Positions 48,642-60,181 of a DNA stretch of 64,000 bases are shown here, piece after piece; position 1 is the stretch's first letter, and each line of letters begins with the position of its first letter. Under the pieces are notes generated by a model. That model ran no database searches and was not told the DNA's origin. It saw only the letters and a program-made list of their open reading frames with translations. Both the position numbers and the translations under genes were made by a program. Source of the DNA: Steroidobacter agaridevorans (lineage in GTDB: Bacteria; Pseudomonadota; Gammaproteobacteria; Steroidobacterales; Steroidobacteraceae); assembly GCF_009932555.1 (NCBI RefSeq), contig NZ_BLJO01000001.1, forward strand, positions 1,283,897-1,347,896. Direction: 5' to 3'.

Positions 48642-49342
48642 TCCGCACCCTACTCGCCGCCCTGCTGCTGGTTGGCAGCAGCGTCGCTTGTGCCGCTGCT
48701 CCTGAACCGTACGAAACACGCGCCGAGCACGATCCCGACGGCATCGGCAAATTCTATTTAGGCCGCGAAATCGCGCATGTCATGGGGCCCGGCGGTGTGC
48801 CGTGGCTGGAACGACAGCAGCGTGAGAGCGAAGAGCGGCCACAGCTGACCATCGCTGCGCTGGAGATCAAGCCGGGCCAGACCATCGCCGACCTGGGCGC
48901 GGGTTCCGGTTATTACAGTTTTCGGATTGCACCGCTGGTCGGCGAGCGAGGCAGCGTGCTCGCGATCGATGTCGAACCGCGCATGTTGAGGATTATTTCC
49001 GAGCGCGCGCAACGCGACGGCATCAAGAACATCACCACCGTGCTCAGCACGCCCAGCGATCCGAATCTCGAACCCAACAGCATCGACCTGTTGTTCATGG
49101 TCGACGTGTACCACGAGCTCGAGTATCCCTTCGAGGTGATGACCAAAGTGCGAGAGGCGCTGAAGCCGGGCGGCCGGGTCGCGCTGATCGAATATCGAGC
49201 CGAGGATCCGGCGGTGATGATCAAGCCGGTCCACAAGATGACCGAGCGGCAGATCGTCAAGGAGCTGACCGCAGCCGGCTTCAAGCACCAGAAGACCATC
49301 CGCACCCTGCCTCTCCAGCACCTCGTCCTTTTCCAGAAATAG
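48638..49342 (+). CDS. Exported class I SAM-dependent methyltransferase-like protein
   Basis: 234 residues from TTG 48638. The first 21 (LIRTLLAALLLVGSSVACAAA) form a convincing signal peptide, with a possible lipobox at VAC. The rest is a methyltransferase fold: motif I IADLGAGSGYYSFRIAP, motif II AIDVEPRML, motif IV LLFMVDVYHELEYP, motif post-I REALKPGGRVALIEYRA. SAM is not known in the periplasm, so export is unexpected; either the domain has another role or the start lies elsewhere. Coupled to the 130-aa membrane protein. Confidence 0.8.
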   Translation: MIRTLLAALLLVGSSVACAAAPEPYETRAEHDPDGIGKFYLGREIAHVMGPGGVPWLERQQRESEERPQLTIAALEIKPGQTIADLGAGSGYYSFRIAPLVGERGSVLAIDVEPRMLRIISERAQRDGIKNITTVLSTPSDPNLEPNSIDLLFMVDVYHELEYPFEVMTKVREALKPGGRVALIEYRAEDPAVMIKPVHKMTERQIVKELTAAGFKHQKTIRTLPLQHLVLFQK

Positions 49343-49379
49343 GCTATCCTTGCCCGAAATCGGGCAGGATTGTTGGGAA

Positions 49380-49694
49380 ATGACGCACCAGCCGGCAGAC
49401 TTCGCCTCCGCATCGGATCCAAAGGGGGCGCAGGACGACATGGGAGAGCTGGTGGACTACCTGGCCCGCTCCAGTCGCCTGACACCCCAGGAAGCGGCCC
49501 GACTGGTCAACGAAGTGCTGGCATTCATGAGCGAGATGCCCGAGGACTTCGTCCGCCGCCGCCACCTCGCCCTGCAGGCCCAGGGTCTTTCGAACCGAGC
49601 GATTTATCTGCAGATCAGCGACGAGCTGGCGGCGCGACGGTTTCGCGCACCCGAGTACAGCGAACGGCAGATCCGCAGAATCATTTACGGCTGA
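49380..49694 (+). CDS. Conserved hypothetical protein, possible DNA-binding (104 aa)
   Basis: 104 residues from ATG 49380 (AGGA 10 nt upstream; a TTG at 49350 would add ten). Helical, with a C-terminal stretch LSNRAIYLQISDELAARRFR followed by SERQIRRIIYG that could fold as helix-turn-helix. Ends 15 nt before glmS on the same strand, so cotranscription is likely. Family not recognised with certainty. Confidence 0.65.
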   Translation: MTHQPADFASASDPKGAQDDMGELVDYLARSSRLTPQEAARLVNEVLAFMSEMPEDFVRRRHLALQAQGLSNRAIYLQISDELAARRFRAPEYSERQIRRIIYG

Positions 49695-49709
49695 GCGAAG
49701 GACTTCATC

Positions 49710-51530
49710 ATGTGCGGCATCGTCGGTTATATCGGCAAGCGCGAGGCGGCGCCGATCCTGGTTGAAGGTCTGCGGCGGCTGGAATACCGCGGCTACGACT
49801 CGGCAGGCATCGCCTGTGCGCGCAACGACAAGCTCACCATCTTCAAGAGCAAAGGGAAAGTGCGCGACCTGGAGCGCGCGCTGCCGGAACGGCTGAAAGG
49901 AACCACCGGCATCGCACATACGCGCTGGGCTACGCACGGCGAGCCCAGCGATCGGAACGCGCATCCCCATACCGACACTCACGAACGTTTCGCCATCGTT
50001 CACAACGGCATCGTCGAAAATGCCGCGCAGCTGCGCTCGAAGCTTCAAGCCAGCGGCGTGACGTTTCGCTCAGAGACGGATTCGGAGGTGTTGGCGCATC
50101 TGATCGGCGCCATGCCCGCCGACACGCTCGAAGGCCGCGTCCGCGGCGCTTTGCGCCTCGTCACCGGCACGTATGGGCTGGCCGTCATCGACGCCGAGCG
50201 GCCTGAAACGATCGTTGTCGCACGCAATGGCAGCCCGGTCGTACTCGGCATCGGCGATCGCGAAATGTTTATTGCCTCCGACGCCTCCGCCCTCGTGCGA
50301 CACACGCAAAGCGTCGTGCACCTGGACGATGGCGAAGTCGCAGTGGTTCGCGCCGACGGCTTCGAGACGTCGACGCTCGACGGCGGCGCCACCGCCAAGA
50401 AGCCCTCGACGATTCCCTTCACCGACGAATCGTTCGACAAAGAAGGCTACTCGCACTACATGCGCAAGGAGATTGCCGAGCAGCCCGAATCGATCCGACG
50501 CACTTTGAGCGGTCGGCTCGACACCCGCTTCCAGACAACTCACATCGGCGGCCTGGAGATGGCAGCGCGCGAGCTGCTGGAAATCCGCCGCGTCAAAATT
50601 CTCGGTTGCGGCTCGGCGTACATCGCCGGCAGCTTCGGTGCGCATCTCATCGAGCAAATGGCTCGCGTGCCGGCGCATGCTGAGCCCGCCTCCGAGTTTC
50701 GTTATCGCAATCCGGTGATCGAGCAGGACACGCTGTACATCGCCGTCAGCCAATCCGGAGAGACATTCGACACGCTCGCCGCTGTCCAGGAAGTGAAGCG
50801 CAAAGGCGGCCGCGTACTGGGCATCGTCAATGTCGTCGGCAGCACGATCGCTCGCGAATGCGGCCGCGGCATCTATTTGCATTCCGGCCCCGAGATCGCG
50901 GTTGTTTCAACCAAGACTTTCACCTCGACCGTCGTCGCGTTCGCGCTGCTGGCCATCCACCTCGGCCGCATTCGCGACATGTCCACCGCCCACGGGTCGC
51001 GCCTGCTCAAGGCGCTGGAAGCATTGCCGTCGCAGGTTGAAGAGATCCTGGCGATGGAGCCGCAGATCGCGGAGTTGGCGAAGGAACTGGCAGCTCACGA
51101 CAGCGCCTACTTCGTCGGCCGCGCCGCTGGCTACCCCGTCGCGATGGAAGGCGCCTTGAAGCTGAAAGAAGTCAGCTACATCCATGCCGAAGCCTATCCC
51201 GCCTCAGAGCTGAAACATGGCCCGCTCGCCCTCATCAGCCCGGACACCCCGACCGTGGTCATCATGCCCCGCGACGATCTGTTCCCCAAGAACGTTTCCA
51301 CCCTCGAAGAAATCCGCGCCCGCAGCGGCCCGCTCTACGCCATCACCCACCGCGGCGATCCCTTGCCCGTTCCGGTCAACGGCATCCTCGAAGTTCCCAA
51401 GTCCGAACCCGAGCTGGACCCGCTGCTGCTGAATATTCCTTTGCAGCTGCTCGCCTACCACGTCGCGCTGGCCAAGGACCGGAATATCGATCAGCCGCGC
51501 AACCTGGCGAAGTCGGTGACGGTGGAGTAG
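49710..51530 (+). CDS. glmS: Glutamine--fructose-6-phosphate aminotransferase (isomerizing)
   Basis: 606 residues, standard length. N-terminal glutaminase with nucleophile Cys2 (MCGIVGYIGKR), the HTRWATHGEPSDRNAHPH motif, then two SIS domains (GCGSAYIAGSFGAHLIEQ; VSTKTFTSTVVAFALLA) and the conserved C-terminus LAKSVTVE. It makes glucosamine-6-phosphate, the entry to peptidoglycan and LPS sugars. No glmU precedes it, as would be usual in enterics. A weak stem AGCCGCC/GGCGGCT follows the stop without a U-run. Confidence 0.98.
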   Translation: MCGIVGYIGKREAAPILVEGLRRLEYRGYDSAGIACARNDKLTIFKSKGKVRDLERALPERLKGTTGIAHTRWATHGEPSDRNAHPHTDTHERFAIVHNGIVENAAQLRSKLQASGVTFRSETDSEVLAHLIGAMPADTLEGRVRGALRLVTGTYGLAVIDAERPETIVVARNGSPVVLGIGDREMFIASDASALVRHTQSVVHLDDGEVAVVRADGFETSTLDGGATAKKPSTIPFTDESFDKEGYSHYMRKEIAEQPESIRRTLSGRLDTRFQTTHIGGLEMAARELLEIRRVKILGCGSAYIAGSFGAHLIEQMARVPAHAEPASEFRYRNPVIEQDTLYIAVSQSGETFDTLAAVQEVKRKGGRVLGIVNVVGSTIARECGRGIYLHSGPEIAVVSTKTFTSTVVAFALLAIHLGRIRDMSTAHGSRLLKALEALPSQVEEILAMEPQIAELAKELAAHDSAYFVGRAAGYPVAMEGALKLKEVSYIHAEAYPASELKHGPLALISPDTPTVVIMPRDDLFPKNVSTLEEIRARSGPLYAITHRGDPLPVPVNGILEVPKSEPELDPLLLNIPLQLLAYHVALAKDRNIDQPRNLAKSVTVE

Positions 51531-51569
51531 CCGCCCGCTGCCTGTGGCGGCTACTTAGGCCACTGGACG

Positions 51570-51776
51570 GTGACTTTATGCGGCGAGCTGCGGCTCGCGC
51601 AGCTGGCGACCGAACTGCGCGTCGATGTATTGCAGCTGCGCCGCTTCGAGAAAGATGTCTTCATCAACATCGAAACGGCCGGCAAGGTGCAGAGCTATCG
51701 AGAGAAGTGCGAAGAGTCTTTAAGAGATGCACAGCAGACCCGCGGGCCGGTGCGCGAGGCTCGCTATGGAACGTGA
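51570..51776 (+). pseudogene. Fragment of a methyl-accepting chemotaxis protein sensor domain
   Basis: The frame encodes a stretch typical of the periplasmic part of many chemoreceptors: LRVDVLQLRRFEKDVFINIE followed by GKVQSYREKCEESL (the usual pattern is LRR-EKD-F-N, then Y-W). It has no signal helix, HAMP or signalling domain, no good start, and the reading frame ends soon after in unrelated sequence. I read it as a decayed remnant. Confidence 0.5.
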
Positions 51777-51788
51777 TATTCGGCCCTG

Positions 51789-51957
51789 CTAGAAGATGCT
51801 GATCACCCGGCAGGTGGTGCTCACGTGGCCATACGCCGTTTTCTGGGGCGCATTGGTTTGAAACGTCACGCTGACCGGCTTGCCGGCCAGGTAACTGGCC
51901 AAATGGGCTCTCCGTGAAATTGCAGACTCTGCTGCGACAATGGCGACTGAGCCGGGC
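51789..51957 (-). pseudogene. Possible C-terminal gene fragment
   Basis: On the minus strand an open frame ends at TAG 51789-51791 and encodes LASYLAGKPVSVTFQTN and a closing CRVISIF. Codon use is coding-like, but it has no start and merges out of frame with the end of the diguanylate cyclase gene. It could be the tail of a lost secreted protein. Together with the chemoreceptor fragment, it makes 51531-51957 look like a scar of deletions. No other element is seen there. Confidence 0.25.
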
Positions 51958-52860
51958 TCAGTGACAAACCTTGTTCCTTCCGGTTCGCTTGGCTTTGTAG
52001 AGCATCTCGTCCGCGGTCTTGTATAGATCGGCCAACGACATGCTCTCTTGCAACGAGCCCACGCCGACGGAGATCGTAACGCGGATGTTCTTGTCCTCGG
52101 CGACGAACGCGTGCGCCTCGACGAGCGAGCGCAGTTCCTCGCCGATCTTGGCGGCGTTGTGAAGTGAGGTCTCGGGCAGGATGACGCAGAACTCCTCGCC
52201 GCCGTATCGACCGAGCCGGTCGCTGGGACGCAGACGCCGCTGCAGGATGCCGGCCAGGCCGCGCAGCACCGAATCGCCGGTGAGATGACCGTGCGTATCG
52301 TTGACGCTCTTGAAATGGTCGATATCGAGCATCAGCACCGACAGCTCGCGTCCATGGCGCCGTGCGCGAGGAATCTCTTCTTCCAACAGCGAGTCCAGCC
52401 GCTTGCGGTTGGCGAGATCGGTCAGGCCATCGGTCACGGCCATGCGATGAATGATTTCGTGATACTGCAGCTCGATGTCGGAGCCGGACAGATATTTGAA
52501 AATCGTGTCGCCGATCTTCAGGCGATCGCCCCGCTGCAACTGGCGCTCGCGGACGGTGTGGACGTCGTCGTTGATGTAGGTGCCATTGGTGGACACCAGG
52601 TCGACGACGAACAGGTTGCCGCCCCGCTGCTCGAGGCGGGCATGCCGGCGGGAGACGCAGTCGCTCGGTAGAACGATATCGTTATCCCGTCCGCGCCCGA
52701 CCGTGGTCTCGGACTTGTCGAGGACATAACGTCGGCCCAGGTCGGCCTGCACGGGCGCATGGATGACGACCAGGCACGCCTCACCGGGCCGCCTGACGCG
52801 CAGCTCATCGAGCCCCGTGACCCGGGTTTGTACGTCGTAATCGTGGTCCACGGCGCGCAA
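51958..52860 (-). CDS. Diguanylate cyclase with N-terminal FHA domain
   Basis: 300 residues from TTG 52860; a GTG at 52851 is a second choice. The FHA domain (about 45-125) has GRGRDNDIVLP, SRRHARL and STNGTYIN, the phosphothreonine-binding pattern. The GGDEF domain follows (about 140-298) with G220GEEF and an intact inhibitory site R211PSD five residues before it, so it probably makes c-di-GMP under product inhibition, controlled by a phosphorylated partner. It follows rluF by 60 nt and may have its own promoter. Confidence 0.92.
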   Translation of the reverse strand: MRAVDHDYDVQTRVTGLDELRVRRPGEACLVVIHAPVQADLGRRYVLDKSETTVGRGRDNDIVLPSDCVSRRHARLEQRGGNLFVVDLVSTNGTYINDDVHTVRERQLQRGDRLKIGDTIFKYLSGSDIELQYHEIIHRMAVTDGLTDLANRKRLDSLLEEEIPRARRHGRELSVLMLDIDHFKSVNDTHGHLTGDSVLRGLAGILQRRLRPSDRLGRYGGEEFCVILPETSLHNAAKIGEELRSLVEAHAFVAEDKNIRVTISVGVGSLQESMSLADLYKTADEMLYKAKRTGRNKVCH

Positions 52861-52920
52861 GATACTGTGCGCCGTGAGGAAACGTCTAGCGGACCCGGCG
52901 GGCGATCCGACCGGCGGGCG

Positions 52921-53622
52921 TTAGAAATTGAATCCGGGTTTATGGGGGAGCAATCCGCGCACTTCGCTGTCCTTCAACTCGCGCCACTGCCCCACTTTGA
53001 GCCCGTCCAATGTCAAATTGATGATCCGCACGCGTTGCAGGCGCAACACCTTGTAGCCGAAGAACGAGCACATCCGCCGGATCTGGCGGTTCAAGCCCTG
53101 GGTCAGCACGATCCGGAAGGTGGCCGGCGCGATGCGTGTGACTTTACAGGGCCGCGTGACGGTGCCGAGGATTCGCACCCCGCTCGCCATGCCATTGAGA
53201 AAGATCTCAGTAACGGGCCGGTCGACCGTTACGACATATTCCTTTTCGTGGGCGTTCTCGACCCGCAGGATCTCGTTGACGATGTCGCCGTTATTGGTCA
53301 GCAGGATCAGCCCTTCGGACTCCTTGTCCAGGCGCCCGATGGGAAAGATCCGCTCGCGATAGTTGACGAAGTCGGTGATGTTTCCGGGAATCTCACGGTC
53401 GGTGGTGCAGATGACGCCGACCGGCTTGTTGAGCGCGATATAGACGTGCTGCTGCTCGCCGCCGACCGGCTGGCCGTCGACACAAACAACGTCGCCTTCG
53501 TTGACCTTGGTGCCCAAGGTCGCGACCGCGCCGTTGATGGTCACCCGCCCCGCTTCGATTCGAGCGTCGGCCTCGCGTCGCGAGCACAGACCGGTCTCGC
53601 TGATGTACTTGTTCAGCCGCAC
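52921..53622 (-). CDS. rluF: 23S rRNA pseudouridine synthase RluF-type
   Basis: 233 residues: N-terminal S4 RNA-binding domain (MRLNKYISETGLCSRREAD), then the RsuA/RluF catalytic fold with active aspartate D99 in IGRLDKESEGLILLTN. RluF modifies U2604 of 23S rRNA; RluE or RsuA specificity cannot be fully excluded, but FSFFGY-type segment CSFFGYKVLRLQRVRI fits RluF. Six nt after the YkgJ gene. Confidence 0.88.
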   Translation of the reverse strand: MRLNKYISETGLCSRREADARIEAGRVTINGAVATLGTKVNEGDVVCVDGQPVGGEQQHVYIALNKPVGVICTTDREIPGNITDFVNYRERIFPIGRLDKESEGLILLTNNGDIVNEILRVENAHEKEYVVTVDRPVTEIFLNGMASGVRILGTVTRPCKVTRIAPATFRIVLTQGLNRQIRRMCSFFGYKVLRLQRVRIINLTLDGLKVGQWRELKDSEVRGLLPHKPGFNF

Positions 53623-53628
53623 TTCAAA

Positions 53629-54494
<866 letters not shown>

Positions 54495-55118
54495 TCAGCG
54501 CTTCTTGGCTTTTTTCTTGGCCTTTTTCTTTTCGTCCTTCTTGTCGGTCGGCTCCTTGTCCAGCATGGTGCCGCGACATTTCTTCGCGCCGCAGCGGCAG
54601 GCGTACAGCGCCAGCTCGGCCGGGTCGTCGGTGCTCTCCCAGGTGAGCTGATAGTCGTAACCCAGCTCTTCGCCCGGCTTGATGTTGCGAATGGCGTCGA
54701 TGAACACGCGGCTGTTTTCGATGACCGTCTCGCAATTCGGCGCGCAGCTGTGATTGATGAAGCGCGCGTCGTTGCCGTCGACGCCGGCATCGATCACGGT
54801 GCGATTGCTGGCGATGAACAGGAAGGTGTGACCGTCATCGTCGCCCTTCTTCTCATAGCGCGCATCGGCCTCGCCGTGCGAGATGCGCTCGCCGAGATAC
54901 TCGATGACGCGTGCGCCCTTTTTGATGGGCACGATCGCGTACACACCGCGACCATGAATCGGCGAGTTGCGGGCTTCGACCAGCGGCGAGTTCAACACCG
55001 CCCGCTTTTTGGGCTGAGGCCGGCGCGCTTTAGGAACCGACTTCTTTTGTGAGCGATTGGTTTTGCCGGACGAGCGAGTCTTGTTGCGCGACTGAGTGCG
55101 ACGGTTCTGCTTGGCCAT
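54495..55118 (-). CDS. SET-domain protein lysine methyltransferase with lysine-rich tails
   Basis: 207 residues. The N-terminal 40 are Arg/Lys/Ser-rich (MAKQNRRTQSRNKTRSSGKT). The SET domain (about 45-160) has HGRGVYA, ARFINHSCAPNCET (NHSC 122-125) and GEELGYDY (149-156); a post-SET cysteine triad CRCGAKKC (174-181) follows; the tail ends KKKAKKKAKKR. This is a complete SET/post-SET architecture, rare in bacteria except in Chlamydia, Legionella and some environmental lineages. Substrate unknown; the tails could bind nucleic acid. Lies 5 nt after thyA and 3 nt before folA, so it belongs to this operon. Confidence 0.9.
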   Translation of the reverse strand: MAKQNRRTQSRNKTRSSGKTNRSQKKSVPKARRPQPKKRAVLNSPLVEARNSPIHGRGVYAIVPIKKGARVIEYLGERISHGEADARYEKKGDDDGHTFLFIASNRTVIDAGVDGNDARFINHSCAPNCETVIENSRVFIDAIRNIKPGEELGYDYQLTWESTDDPAELALYACRCGAKKCRGTMLDKEPTDKKDEKKKAKKKAKKR

Positions 55119-55123
55119 TTAAA

Positions 55124-55914
<791 letters not shown>

Positions 55915-55918
<4 letters not shown>

Positions 55919-56802
55919 GACGCGGTCGCGAGCTGCTTGGCGCCGTAGTTGCCGCTGGCCTGCTGGCTGCGATACGCCCACGCCATCAGGATGACGCCGA
56001 GCAGGATCATCGGCAGCGACAGGATCTGGCCCATGGTCACCCAGTCGAACAGCAGGTAGCCGCGATTTGCATCCGGCACCCGGACGAATTCCACCAGGAA
56101 GCGGAACGTGCCGTACAGGATCAGAAACAGCCCGGAAGGCGCCAGGCGCGGCCGCGGCTTGCGAGTGAACAACCAGAGCACGACGAACAGCACGAGCCCT
56201 TCGAGCACGCCTTCATAGAGCTGCGAGGCATGCACGTGTAGCACGCACGGATCGACGCCGAAGCGCTCACATAAATTTTGGGCCTCGGCCTTCTGCACGG
56301 GATAAAGCGGCGCAGGGTCGACGATGAAGCCCCAGGGCACATCGGTCGGCTTGCCCCACAACTCGCCGTTGATGAAGTTGCCGACGCGGCCGGCGAAGAT
56401 GCCAATGCCGGGTAACGGCGCGAGGAAGTCGAGCACGTCGGCAAAACGGCGCTGCCGCTGGCGGGCGAAGAGCACCACCGCGAGAACCACGCCGATCAGG
56501 CCGCCATGGAACGACATGCCGCCTTCCCAGATGCGGACGATGGTGAGCGGGTCCGCGATCACCTGCTCGCCGCCGTAGAACAGGATCCAGCCCAGGCGTC
56601 CGCCGAGAATCACGCCGATGGCGGCGAAGAAGATCAGATCGTCGACCTCGGCTGCCTGCCAGGTCGAGTCGGCGCGGGCCGCCCGCCGGCGCGCCAGCCA
56701 CCATCCGGCCGCGAAGCCAATGACATACATGAGCCCATACCAGCGCACGGCCAGCGGGCCCACCGAGAAGATGATCGGATCGATCGCGGGGTAGGGAATC
56801 AT
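55915..56802 (-). CDS. lgt: Prolipoprotein diacylglyceryl transferase
   Basis: 295 residues, seven membrane helices. Signature [20 protein letters not shown] with the catalytic-region Arg is visible, plus [11 protein letters not shown]. It adds diacylglycerol to lipobox cysteines, e.g. those of RlpA and possibly the dacA product in this window. First of a tight operon lgt-thyA-SET-folA-ykgJ-rluF; lgt-thyA is a classic pair. Confidence 0.97.
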
Positions 56803-56851
56803 GATCGGTGCGAGTATACCAATGCCCTGACTTCGCCCGCCCGGCGAGCTT

Positions 56852-58084
56852 TCAGTCGGTGACGACCCGGCAGAAATACGCCTTCAGGTAGCGCGTCTCC
56901 GGAATCGCCGGGTGGAGCGGATGATCGGGGGCCTGGCCGCCGACTTCCACCACCTGCGCGAAACGTCCCAGGTGGCGTGCACCTCGCTGAATGGCGGTCA
57001 GCAGGTGGTCCGGTTCCAGGTGGTACGAGCAGGAGCACGACACCAGGATGCCGTCCTTGTCCAGCAACTGCATGGCGAGCTGGTTGAGCCGCTTGTACGC
57101 CGCCTCGCCCTTGGGCACATCTTTTTTGCGCTTGATGAACGCCGGCGGATCGATCACCACCACATCGAAGCGACGGCCTTCGCCATGCAGCTTCTCCATC
57201 GCATCGAACGCATCGCCCTTGATCACCGAGGGCTTCAGGCCGTTGGCCGCCGCACTTGCCTGCAACTGCTCCAGAGCCGACGCCGACGAATCCACGCAGG
57301 TGACTTCGGTCGCGCCCGCCTTGAGCGCGCCCAATCCCCAGGCGCCGAGATAACTGAAAACGTCGAGCACTCGCGCTCCGCCGACGTATTTGCGCAAGGC
57401 CAGGCGATTGGCGGCTTGATCGAAGAACCAGCCGGTTTTTTGCCCGCTGCCGAGCGGCACCTGGAAGCCGACACCGCCCTCTTCCACGACCACCGACTCG
57501 GGCGCCTCGCCGAACACGGTCTCGACGTAATGCTCCAAACCTTCCAGGTCGCGCACGCCAGCGTCGTTCTTCCACACCAGCGCCGCCGGGTTGATGACCT
57601 TTTTCACGGCCGCTTCGATTTCCGGCCGCAACGCTTCCATGCCCGCCGTGGCGATCTGGCCGACGATCACGTCGCCAAATCTATCCAGCACCAGGCCCGG
57701 CAACGCATCGGATTCGCCATACACCAGCCGATAGAACGGCTTGTCGTAGAGCGCGTGGCGCAATGACTGCGCCACCTGCAGTCGATGCACGAACAGCGAC
57801 TTGCTCGGCGGATGCTGGGCGCTGCGCCCCAGGATTCGCGCGCTGATCAGCGACCGCGGATTCACATAGGCGTAGCCCATGAATTTGTCGCGATCGGAGA
57901 CCACGCGGCACAGCGCGCCCGGCTGAAAAGCCGTCAGCGGCGTGCGCGCAGTGTCCACTTCGTTGGAAAACACCCACAGGTGGCCAGCGGCTAGACGACG
58001 GTCCTCACCCCGCTTCAAGCGCAACTCGGGCAGCTCGGCGGGCGTAGAGAACGCGGGGGTCGGTGTATCGGGGGAGGTGTTCAT
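56852..58084 (-). CDS. rlmI: Class I SAM-dependent rRNA methyltransferase RlmI-type
   Basis: 410 residues: PUA-like N-terminus ([20 protein letters not shown]), central EEHEE region, and Rossmann methyltransferase with [20 protein letters not shown] and catalytic motif [26 protein letters not shown] carries the cysteine region. Family member RlmI makes m5C1962 in 23S rRNA. Divergent from the DUF255 gene with only 18 bp between starts. Confidence 0.9.
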   Translation of the reverse strand: MNTSPDTPTPAFSTPAELPELRLKRGEDRRLAAGHLWVFSNEVDTARTPLTAFQPGALCRVVSDRDKFMGYAYVNPRSLISARILGRSAQHPPSKSLFVHRLQVAQSLRHALYDKPFYRLVYGESDALPGLVLDRFGDVIVGQIATAGMEALRPEIEAAVKKVINPAALVWKNDAGVRDLEGLEHYVETVFGEAPESVVVEEGGVGFQVPLGSGQKTGWFFDQAANRLALRKYVGGARVLDVFSYLGAWGLGALKAGATEVTCVDSSASALEQLQASAAANGLKPSVIKGDAFDAMEKLHGEGRRFDVVVIDPPAFIKRKKDVPKGEAAYKRLNQLAMQLLDKDGILVSCSCSYHLEPDHLLTAIQRGARHLGRFAQVVEVGGQAPDHPLHPAIPETRYLKAYFCRVVTD

Positions 58085-58102
58085 TTAAAGTGGGCGCATT
58101 CT

Positions 58103-60175
58103 ATGCACGAATCAACACATCGCAACCGTCTCGCGCAGGAGACGAGCCCTTACCTGCTGCAACATGCCTCCAATCCGGTCGACTGGCACCCCTGGAGCGC
58201 CGAGGCGCTGGAGCTGGCCCGGCGCGAAAACAAGCCCATTTTGCTGTCGATCGGCTACTCCGCCTGCCATTGGTGCCACGTCATGGCGCACGAATCCTTC
58301 GAGGATCCGGCCAGCGCCGCGGTGATGAACGAGCTGTTCGTCAACATCAAGGTGGATCGCGAGGAGCGGCCCGACCTGGACCGCATTTACCAGATTGCGC
58401 AGCAGATGCTGACCCAGCGCGGCGGCGGCTGGCCACTCACGATGTTTCTCTCCCCAACGGATCAGCGGCCGTTCTTCGGCGGCACCTATTTTCCCAAGGA
58501 GGCGCGCCACGGCCTGCCCGCCTTCACCGATCTGTTACAACGAGTCGCCGCGTTCTATCGCGAACGCAGCGCCGACATCGCCCAGCAGAGCGAGGCGCTA
58601 CAACAAGCGTTCGATCAGCTGCACACAGCGCCGGCGTCGGGCGACACGGCGTTGACACTGGCGCCGGCACACGCCGCTCGACAGCAACTCGCTGGCGCAT
58701 TCGATCCGGAATTCGGCGGCTTCGGCGGCGCGCCCAAGTTCCCGCATCCAACAAACATCGAGTTCCTGTTACGGCAGTGGCGCGCCACGGCCGGCGCCGA
58801 AGAGCCCGATCTGCACTCGCTTTACATGGCCACGCTGACGCTCAAGCGCATGGCCGATGGCGGCATCTACGATCAACTGGGCGGCGGCTTCGCACGCTAC
58901 AGCGTCGATGCTTATTGGATGATCCCGCACTTTGAAAAAATGCTGTACGACAACGGTCAGCTGCTGCGTGTTTATGCGCACGCCGCGCTGGCGACCGGCG
59001 AGCCGCTGTTCAGCCGCATCGCGAGCGAGACTGCGGATTGGATGATTCGAGACATGCGGTCTCCCGAAGGCGCTTACTGGTCGGCGCTCGATGCCGACTC
59101 CGAAGGTCACGAAGGTAAGTTCTACGTGTGGCAACCGGAGGAAGTGTCGCGCCTGCTCGATGCGGACGACTACGCCGTCTTCGCGCCTCACTTCGGCCTC
59201 GACCGCCCGGCGAACTTCGAAGGCCAGGACTGGCATCTGCACGTGTTTCGGTCGGAAGACGACATCGCCGCCGAGCTCGGCATCGAGCCCGCCGAAGTCA
59301 CGAAACGTCTGGAGCGTGCGCGCCGCGCGCTGCTGGAAGTGCGCAATCGCCGTGTCTGGCCGGGACGCGATGAGAAAGTGCTGACTTCGTGGAATGGCCT
59401 CGCGATCAGCGGCCTCGCCGTCGCCGCTCGCGCATTACGTCGGTCCGACCTGGCGGACGCGGCAGCTCGCGCCGTCGATTTCATTCGTCAGCAGTGCTGG
59501 CGCGATGGGCGTTTGCTCGCGACGTACAAGGATGGGCGAGCGCGCTTTGCCGCCTATCTCGACGATTACGCGTTCCTGCTCGACGGCGTGTTGGAACTGA
59601 TGCAAACCCGCTGGCGCAGCGAGGACCTCACCTTCGCGACCGGGCTGGCCGAAGCGCTGCTGGCGCATTTCGAGGATCGCGAGTCCGGCGGTTTCTTTTT
59701 CACGGCCGACGATCACGAGCAGCTCATGCATCGCTCCCGATCGTTCAGTGACGAAGCTGTGCCAGCGGGCAACGCCATCGCCGCGCAGGCGCTCACCCGG
59801 CTCGGCCTTTTGCTGGGCGAGACGCGATATCTCGATGCAGCAGCAAAGACGCTGCGCGCCGCTTGGCCCGCCTTGCAGCACTATCCTCATGCGCACACCG
59901 CTCTGCTCGTTGCGCTGGAAGAGCATCTGGAACCGCCGGAGATCGTCATCGTGCGCGGCGAGCGGACAGAAGCCGAGAGCTGGCGTGACGAGCTTTCGAG
60001 GGTCTATGCGCCGAGACGATTGGTGTTCGCTATTGCGGCGGATGCTGCCGGACTGCCGGCCGCAATTGCCGATAAGAAACCTCTGCCCGAGACCGCGGCC
60101 TATGTGTGTCGCGGGATGACGTGCTCGGCGCCAGTGCGCTCGCTGTCTTCGCTGGTGGCGCTGACCCGAAGCTAG
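58103..60175 (+). CDS. Thioredoxin-fold DUF255 protein (YyaL/SPATA20 family)
   Basis: 690 residues. N-terminal thioredoxin-like domain with C55HWC58 in [18 protein letters not shown], followed by an (alpha/alpha)6 glucosidase-like barrel ([57 protein letters not shown]). The family spans bacteria to humans (spermatogenesis-associated protein 20). No enzyme activity is established; a sugar-processing or redox role is guessed. Confidence 0.92.
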   Translation: MHESTHRNRLAQETSPYLLQHASNPVDWHPWSAEALELARRENKPILLSIGYSACHWCHVMAHESFEDPASAAVMNELFVNIKVDREERPDLDRIYQIAQQMLTQRGGGWPLTMFLSPTDQRPFFGGTYFPKEARHGLPAFTDLLQRVAAFYRERSADIAQQSEALQQAFDQLHTAPASGDTALTLAPAHAARQQLAGAFDPEFGGFGGAPKFPHPTNIEFLLRQWRATAGAEEPDLHSLYMATLTLKRMADGGIYDQLGGGFARYSVDAYWMIPHFEKMLYDNGQLLRVYAHAALATGEPLFSRIASETADWMIRDMRSPEGAYWSALDADSEGHEGKFYVWQPEEVSRLLDADDYAVFAPHFGLDRPANFEGQDWHLHVFRSEDDIAAELGIEPAEVTKRLERARRALLEVRNRRVWPGRDEKVLTSWNGLAISGLAVAARALRRSDLADAAARAVDFIRQQCWRDGRLLATYKDGRARFAAYLDDYAFLLDGVLELMQTRWRSEDLTFATGLAEALLAHFEDRESGGFFFTADDHEQLMHRSRSFSDEAVPAGNAIAAQALTRLGLLLGETRYLDAAAKTLRAAWPALQHYPHAHTALLVALEEHLEPPEIVIVRGERTEAESWRDELSRVYAPRRLVFAIAADAAGLPAAIADKKPLPETAAYVCRGMTCSAPVRSLSSLVALTRS

Positions 60176-60181
60176 TCCGGG

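Noticed and set aside
51529-51552. Stem AGCCGCC/GGCGGCT after glmS
   Set aside because: Loop of 10 nt and no U-run; too weak to call as a terminator.
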